In this document: piece after piece, positions 60,225-64,000 of the stretch
Numbering within the stretch: position 1 is the stretch's first letter
How the letters are laid out: each line of letters begins with the position of its first letter
Source: Streptomyces malaysiensis subsp. samsunensis
GTDB lineage: Bacteria > Actinomycetota > Actinomycetes > Streptomycetales > Streptomycetaceae
Assembly: GCF_024519315.1 (NCBI RefSeq)
Contig: NZ_JANIIC010000022.1
Location: 1-64,000 of the forward strand
Direction: 5' to 3'
Length of the DNA stretch: 64,000 bases
Notes under the pieces: model-generated
Told to the model about the DNA's origin: nothing
What the model saw: only the letters and a program-made list of their open reading frames with translations
Database searches by the model: none
Position numbers and translations under genes: made by a program

Positions 60225-61075
60225 TCGACGCGACCGGCTTCGAAGAACACCGGCGGACGCTGTTCGGCATCGCCTACCGCATGCTGGGCTCCGTCGCCGA
60301 TGCCGAGGACGTGGTGCAGGACGCCTGGCTGCGTTGCAGTCAGGTGTCCACGCCGGTGGACAACCCGGCCGGCTATCTGGCCCGTACGGTCACCAACCTC
60401 GCCCTCAACCGGCTCACCTCGGCCGCCGCCACCCGCGAACGATACGTCGGGCCCTGGCTGCCCGAGCCGCTGGTCACCCGGCCGGACATCGGCGAGGAGG
60501 TGGAGCTGGCCGAGTCGGTCTCGCTCGCCCTGCTGGTCGTGCTCGAAAGCCTCTCGCCGCTGGAGCGAGCGGTCTTCGTGCTCAAGGAGGTCTTCGGCTT
60601 CTCCTTCCGGGAGATCGCCGGAATGCTGGAGCGCGGCGAGGCGGCCGTCCGGCAGGTGGGCCGCCGGGCCAGGGCACATGTCCAGGCCCGCCGGCCGCGT
60701 TACGACGCCCCCGCCGAGGTGCGGCGACGGGTCACCGATGAGTTCCTGGCCGCCTGCCTCGGCGGCGACCTCAACCGGATGATGGAGCTGCTCGCCCCCG
60801 ATGTGACGGCGTGGAGCGATGGCGGCGGCAAGGTGAAGGCCGCCATCCGCCCACAGCACGGCGCGCAAAAGGTCGCCCGTTTCCTCGCCGCCGTCCTGGC
60901 CCAGCCGATGGACGACCCTCGGGTGCACGCGGTCGACGTCAACGGCCGGCCAGGACTGCTCCTCACGGTCGCGGGCCGCCCGGACACGGTCGCCCGCGCG
61001 GAGGTCGAGGACGCCCGGATCACCGAGATCCGCATCATCCGCAACCCGGACAAGCTGCGCCACCTGCTGCCGTAG
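60221..61075 (+). CDS. ECF41-family sigma factor with SnoaL-like C-terminus
   Basis: 284 aa. Sigma region 2 contains AYRMLGSVADAEDVVQDAWLR, region 4 LERAVFVLKEVFGFSFREIAGML, and the C-terminal SnoaL-like extension carries WSDGGGKV (a variant of DGGGR) and RNPDKL, the two marks of ECF41. In this group the extension replaces an anti-sigma factor and controls activity. It is translationally coupled to the CMD-like gene, and the promoter upstream matches ECF41 specificity. The triggering signal is unknown. Confidence 0.93.
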   Translation: MIDATGFEEHRRTLFGIAYRMLGSVADAEDVVQDAWLRCSQVSTPVDNPAGYLARTVTNLALNRLTSAAATRERYVGPWLPEPLVTRPDIGEEVELAESVSLALLVVLESLSPLERAVFVLKEVFGFSFREIAGMLERGEAAVRQVGRRARAHVQARRPRYDAPAEVRRRVTDEFLAACLGGDLNRMMELLAPDVTAWSDGGGKVKAAIRPQHGAQKVARFLAAVLAQPMDDPRVHAVDVNGRPGLLLTVAGRPDTVARAEVEDARITEIRIIRNPDKLRHLLP

Positions 61076-61159
61076 CCCGCGGATGCCGCCGGGGACGCAC
61101 ACCGGCGAACAGGCCGTCCTCGCGGCCGTCCGAGGTCGGCTACGCGGTGCGCCGAGCCT

Positions 61160-61726
61160 TCAGAGCTGACCGAGATCGACCCGCACCGGAAACGGAGCCG
61201 CGACCTTCACCACACCGGTGAACACCTCTCCCTCCCGGTAGGCCCTGGTCGCGGGGTCGAGGACGTAGGTGTAGACGAGCGGGACACCGGTGGCCGCCTG
61301 CTCGATCCGCCAGTAGAAGGCGATGCCCGCCTTGGCGTACTGGTCCACCTTCACGATGCGGTCGGTGGTCTCCGAACCGGGCGACACGACCTCGGCGACC
61401 AGCAGCACATGTTCGGGGCGGGTGGGTGTGACATCGATCGTTTCCGCGCGATACATGACCACGTCCGGACGGCGATTGGTGAGCGGCACGTCCTGAAGCC
61501 GGACATCGAAGTCCGTATCGGCGTTCCAGTCAGGGCCCGCGGCGTCTTCCAGGGCGTTGGCAAGGATCCGGGCCAGGCGGTTGTGCCGCTTCGACGCGCT
61601 GGGGCTCACCACGACCATCCCGTCCACGATCTCAATGCCCGCGCACTGCTCCTCGGACCAGGAGTCGTACTGCTCAGCCGTGATCTGCTCGTGCATCCAC
61701 GCCGGAGCGACCATCTCGGCGGTCAT
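61160..61726 (-). CDS. Uma2-family (DUF820) nuclease-like protein
   Basis: 188 aa. The PD-(D/E)XK-like pattern is visible: Asp in NRRPDVVMY, Glu in LLVAEVVSPGSETTDR and Lys in VKVDQYAKAGI. Uma2 proteins are abundant in Streptomyces and cyanobacteria; despite the endonuclease name their role is unclear. No toxin or restriction partner is adjacent. It converges with the sigma factor gene and begins the accessory end of the window. Confidence 0.87.
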   Translation of the reverse strand: MTAEMVAPAWMHEQITAEQYDSWSEEQCAGIEIVDGMVVVSPSASKRHNRLARILANALEDAAGPDWNADTDFDVRLQDVPLTNRRPDVVMYRAETIDVTPTRPEHVLLVAEVVSPGSETTDRIVKVDQYAKAGIAFYWRIEQAATGVPLVYTYVLDPATRAYREGEVFTGVVKVAAPFPVRVDLGQL

Positions 61727-61852
61727 GACTCACCTCCCTGAACCCGTGCGACGGGTATGGCACTGCCGGGCTCAGCGTACCGGGGCAAGCGCTCCCCGCC
61801 CCGGGCTCACGGGTCCAGCGCAGAGACCTGCCGGCCCGCATCCTGTGTCCCG

Positions 61853-62188
61853 TCACGGTTCACGGGTGAAGATCTCCACGTCTTCGAGTGCGTCGGCGGC
61901 GGCGCCCGCGAGGGACTGGTCATCCCGAAGTCTTCCCACCGCGTCGACCGCCTCAGGCGATACCTGCCGGTGAAGCCGGGCAAGGTGGCCCAGCGCAAGG
62001 GCAGCGGCCCTGCGCACATCGGAATCGGGGTGCGAGGTGAAGTGGATCAACCATTGCTCCACCCACTCTCGGTCCTGAAGGTTCAGAGAGGCTGCGATCA
62101 GCGTCTCGGAGATTTCTCGCGGCTGCCCAGAACCGAAGATTTCCGCAGCTTTCCCTGCGGTAACCGGCTCAGGCTTTTGGTATTCCAT
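61853..62188 (-). CDS. HEAT-repeat-like protein, possible orphan immunity protein
   Basis: 111 aa starting MEYQKPEPVTAGKAAEIFGSG. The centre (SDVRRAAALALGHLARLHR, then VDAVGRLRDDQSLAGAAADALED) looks like two HEAT-type helix pairs. The base composition is less GC-rich than the neighbours. It follows a toxin-tail-like fragment by 26 bp in the same direction, the position of an immunity gene. That role is an inference from position only. Confidence 0.6.
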   Translation of the reverse strand: MEYQKPEPVTAGKAAEIFGSGQPREISETLIAASLNLQDREWVEQWLIHFTSHPDSDVRRAAALALGHLARLHRQVSPEAVDAVGRLRDDQSLAGAAADALEDVEIFTREP

Positions 62189-62214
62189 GGGAAAGGTAAC
62201 TCCTCGCCAGGCGA

Positions 62215-62310
62215 CTACTTGATCTTACCCTTGGCCGTTACGAGGCCCGCTTTCCGTAGTGCACTCTGCATCTGCTGACTCAGCTCATTCCACTTCCGGA
62301 CGTGACCGTG
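62215..62310 (-). pseudogene. C-terminal remnant resembling a polymorphic toxin tail
   Basis: The last 30 or so codons before the stop at 62215 encode HVRKWNELSQQMQSALRK and a GLVTAKGK tail, unlike the Arg/Pro-rich shadow frame upstream. Such short, low-GC, Lys-ending tails are common at the ends of polymorphic toxins. No start or upstream domain remains, because the sequence is joined to the PrsW pseudogene. It is best read as a fragment left by deletion; the toxin class is unknown. Confidence 0.5.
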
Positions 62311-63791
62311 ATAGATGCGTCGAGGAGGTGGAGGTTGCGGATCACGGGTCCGTCCGGGGGCACGCCGTCGGCCAGTCGGAACAGCAGCAGCGCACCCACG
62401 ACGCACCCGCCGAGCGCGGTCCAGACGCGGAAGCGGATCGTGGCCAGCGCCTCGCCATGCGGCAGCGCGAGCGTTGCCCGCCAGGCGCTCAGCAGTCGTA
62501 CCAGCAGCCAGCCCGTCCACAGCAGGGCCGCGATCCCGAAGCCGACCAGGACGCGCAGCCCGGTGCCCGAAGCGAAGCGCTGCTGGAGATCGGCAGCGGA
62601 CGGGAAGGAGCCGATCGCCAGGAGGAGCAGCGCCGGGATCGTCAGAGCGACGGACGCGAGCACGTACCACTTCCGGTGCCGGTCCCGCAGTGTCCCGGCC
62701 GCCCTTGCCACGGCCCGTAAGTCGACGCCCCGCCAGGCGCGTTCACAGTCGGAGGCGTCGATCTGGGCGGCGGACCAGGCGACCGTACGGTGCAGGCTCT
62801 CGGCGCCGGGGTATGACGGCGCCCCACCCACCGCCCCGTAGAGCAGGGACCGCCCGCAAGCGCGCGAAGCGCAGCGCGATCAGCGTGGACCAGGGCACGC
62901 ACCAGGACCCGTACGACGCCAGCGCGCTCAGGCCGGTCCTGCCCGTGCGCTCCGCCTGCGGCAGGATGCCCGGCACGACCGCCTTCCCCCGCCACAACTG
63001 CCGCAGGTCGGCGGCCATGGCAACCGCCAGACACACCAGCGGCACCGCCCACCGCATCCCCTCGAACGGTTCAACCCAGTCCGCCGCGTCCCGGTCCATC
63101 GGGTACGCGGCGGCGTAGTTGGTCAGCATGTGCAGCCCGGACGTGGCGGCGAGCGGCAGCACGCCGAGCACACGCGTCCAACCCCGGCCACGCAACAGGA
63201 CACCCACACCGAGCGCCGCCAAGGCCGTGTAGACCGGGTGGGGACTGGTGGCGGCGGCCGGGCTGCGGTCGCCGAGCGCCAAAGCCCCCTGTGGCGCGGG
63301 GAACCAAGCCGAGAAGACCTGCTCGACACCCGGGATGTACGGCGCACGGAGGCTGTCGGGAACGGCCCACCCGCCGGCCGGGTGAGCGATCGCCCGGTCG
63401 GCGTCCAGCCCGTACCGCGCCACCGCCTCCAAGAGCCCGAACCCGGCCCCCAGCGCCGCACCGAGCACCACGTAATCCGTCAGCCCCCACTGCCGCCGGA
63501 TTCTGACGTTCCACGCCACGAGCAGCAGCGGCGCCAGCTTCATCAGCTCTTCGATGACCGGATCGACCGCATAGCTCGCGGTCTTCACGACCTCGGCCAG
63601 CGACCTCCCCGTGGCCTCGGCGACCCACGCGTATACGCCAACTCCAGCAGCCCCGCCGCGACCCCGGCCCCATACACGCCGACCGCGATGGCCAGCAGCG
63701 CCGTGGACATACGCACCGACCGGGTCGGCGAGGACAACACCAGAAGCTGCACCACGCCGTACACGCTCGCGGCCACCATGAGTAACGCCAC
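62280..63791 (-). pseudogene. PrsW-family intramembrane protease, doubly frameshifted
   Basis: Three frames encode one protein. The N-terminus (63791-63640) has hydrophobic helices; the middle (about 63640-62850) carries the protease motifs DPVIEELMK, GFGLLEA and SGLHMLTNY; the C-terminus (about 62850-62280) has IDASDCERAWRGVDLRAV and more helices. An extra TA in GTATAC (near 63632-63635) and an extra G near 62850 cause the shifts; removing them restores YAWVAEATGRSLAEVV and ARLRRSLLYGAVGG. The GTG start at 63791 follows GGGGGGA, and codon 3 is TTA. Two independent shifts favour decay over sequencing error. Confidence 0.8.
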
Positions 63792-63885
63792 GCCCAGTCC
63801 CCCCGACCGTTCGGTTCAGGCGGCGAGGCTATTGCCCAGATCATGACCGCGACAACGGGACGCGAACGGGACTCCCGCCCGCCGC

Positions 63886-64000
63886 TTACGGGGTGGTGCC
63901 GGCGTCCGCGCCGTCGGCGGGCACCCCTTTCCGGCGGCTTCCCCGGCGGCCTATGCGCTCGGCGCGCATCGAGCGGAAGCCGGGGTGGACGCCGGGGCTG
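63886..64000 (-). CDS. C-terminal end of a leftward gene, cut by the window edge
   Basis: The last 37 or so codons read ..SPGVHPGFRSMRAERIGRRGSRRKG and end at TAA (63888..63886). The basic, motif-poor tail gives no family. The frame is the only one with sensible composition here and continues past the window. It lies 95 bp upstream of the PrsW pseudogene. Confidence 0.4.
   Translation of the reverse strand, partial: SPGVHPGFRSMRAERIGRRGSRRKGVPADGADAGTTP

Noticed and set aside
62315..62670. Upstream extension of the toxin-like tail as a complete 151-aa gene
   Set aside because: The extension is an Arg/Pro/Ala shadow of the PrsW C-terminus; only the last 30 or so codons look like protein.

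Overview
The window is a high-GC actinobacterial chromosome segment, almost certainly Streptomyces. Evidence: very high GC with G/C at third codon positions, GTG starts, long antisense open frames, a rare-codon ilv leader peptide, LAL and ECF41 regulators, GGDEF-EAL proteins of the RmdB type, and a gene order (ilvBNC, GGDEF-EAL, gatB/A/C, rmdB, ligA, mnmA, oligopeptide ABC transporter, SseB-like pair, gcvT-gcvH-glyA-sdaA) that I remember from the S. coelicolor core chromosome. It is mostly core-genome housekeeping sequence; the last 3 kb look accessory and decaying. No tRNA, rRNA, insertion sequence, prophage or CRISPR array was seen.

Layout. 1-4 kb: leftward ilvB-ilvN-ilvC operon behind an attenuator whose leader peptide is MRTRILVLGQRVG, with long G-tracts after ilvC. 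4-11 kb: a membrane PAS-GGDEF-EAL protein with a degenerate EAL site, a 2-hydroxyacid dehydrogenase, an aldo/keto reductase, a sugar-dehydrogenase-like lipoprotein and a DUF6191 mini-protein. 11-19.4 kb: repeat-rich spacer, a large LuxR-type (LAL) regulator, an MMPL transporter and an M81 (MlrC-like) peptidase. 20-29.8 kb: gatC-gatA-[three duplicated micro-ORFs]-small membrane protein-gatB, then rmdB (with a TTA codon), ligA and a compact cobalamin-independent methionine synthase-like gene. 29.9-34 kb: SDR, LOG-type protein, a glycosyltransferase with a collagen-like insertion, divergent MerR regulator. 34-42.9 kb: fused glycine/sarcosine/dimethylglycine methyltransferase (betaine synthesis), mnmA, LLM oxidoreductase, Tat-exported amidase, beta-propeller lipoprotein, cysteine desulfurase, alpha/beta hydrolase. 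42.9-51.4 kb: SRPBCC-ArsR pair, TRIC/YicG channel, five-gene oligopeptide ABC transporter. 51.8-59.5 kb: two SseB-like genes, a P-loop kinase-like gene, tandem glycine riboswitch, gcvT, gcvH, glyA, sdaA. 59.6-61.1 kb: ECF41 sigma factor with its carboxymuconolactone decarboxylase partner and recognisable promoter. 61.1-64 kb: Uma2 nuclease, HEAT-like protein, toxin-tail remnant, doubly frameshifted PrsW protease pseudogene and a partial gene.

How the parts work together. The riboswitch-led gcv-glyA-sdaA group moves glycine through one-carbon units and serine to pyruvate; the SseB-like genes, the YicG-type membrane protein and the glycine methyltransferase fusion give the region a glycine/serine theme. 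MnmA and the cysteine desulfurase form a sulfur relay for tRNA 2-thiolation. The two GGDEF-EAL proteins point to c-di-GMP control of development. Three families of intergenic repeats sit just behind stop codons and may act as 3'-end elements.

The most unusual items are the three tandem 95-bp units between gatA and the next gene, each a micro-ORF joined to its neighbours by 4-nt start/stop overlaps; an ECF41 -35 element inside a terminator loop; the Gly-X-Y run in a glycosyltransferase; and a possible AUU start in the betaine-synthesis gene.
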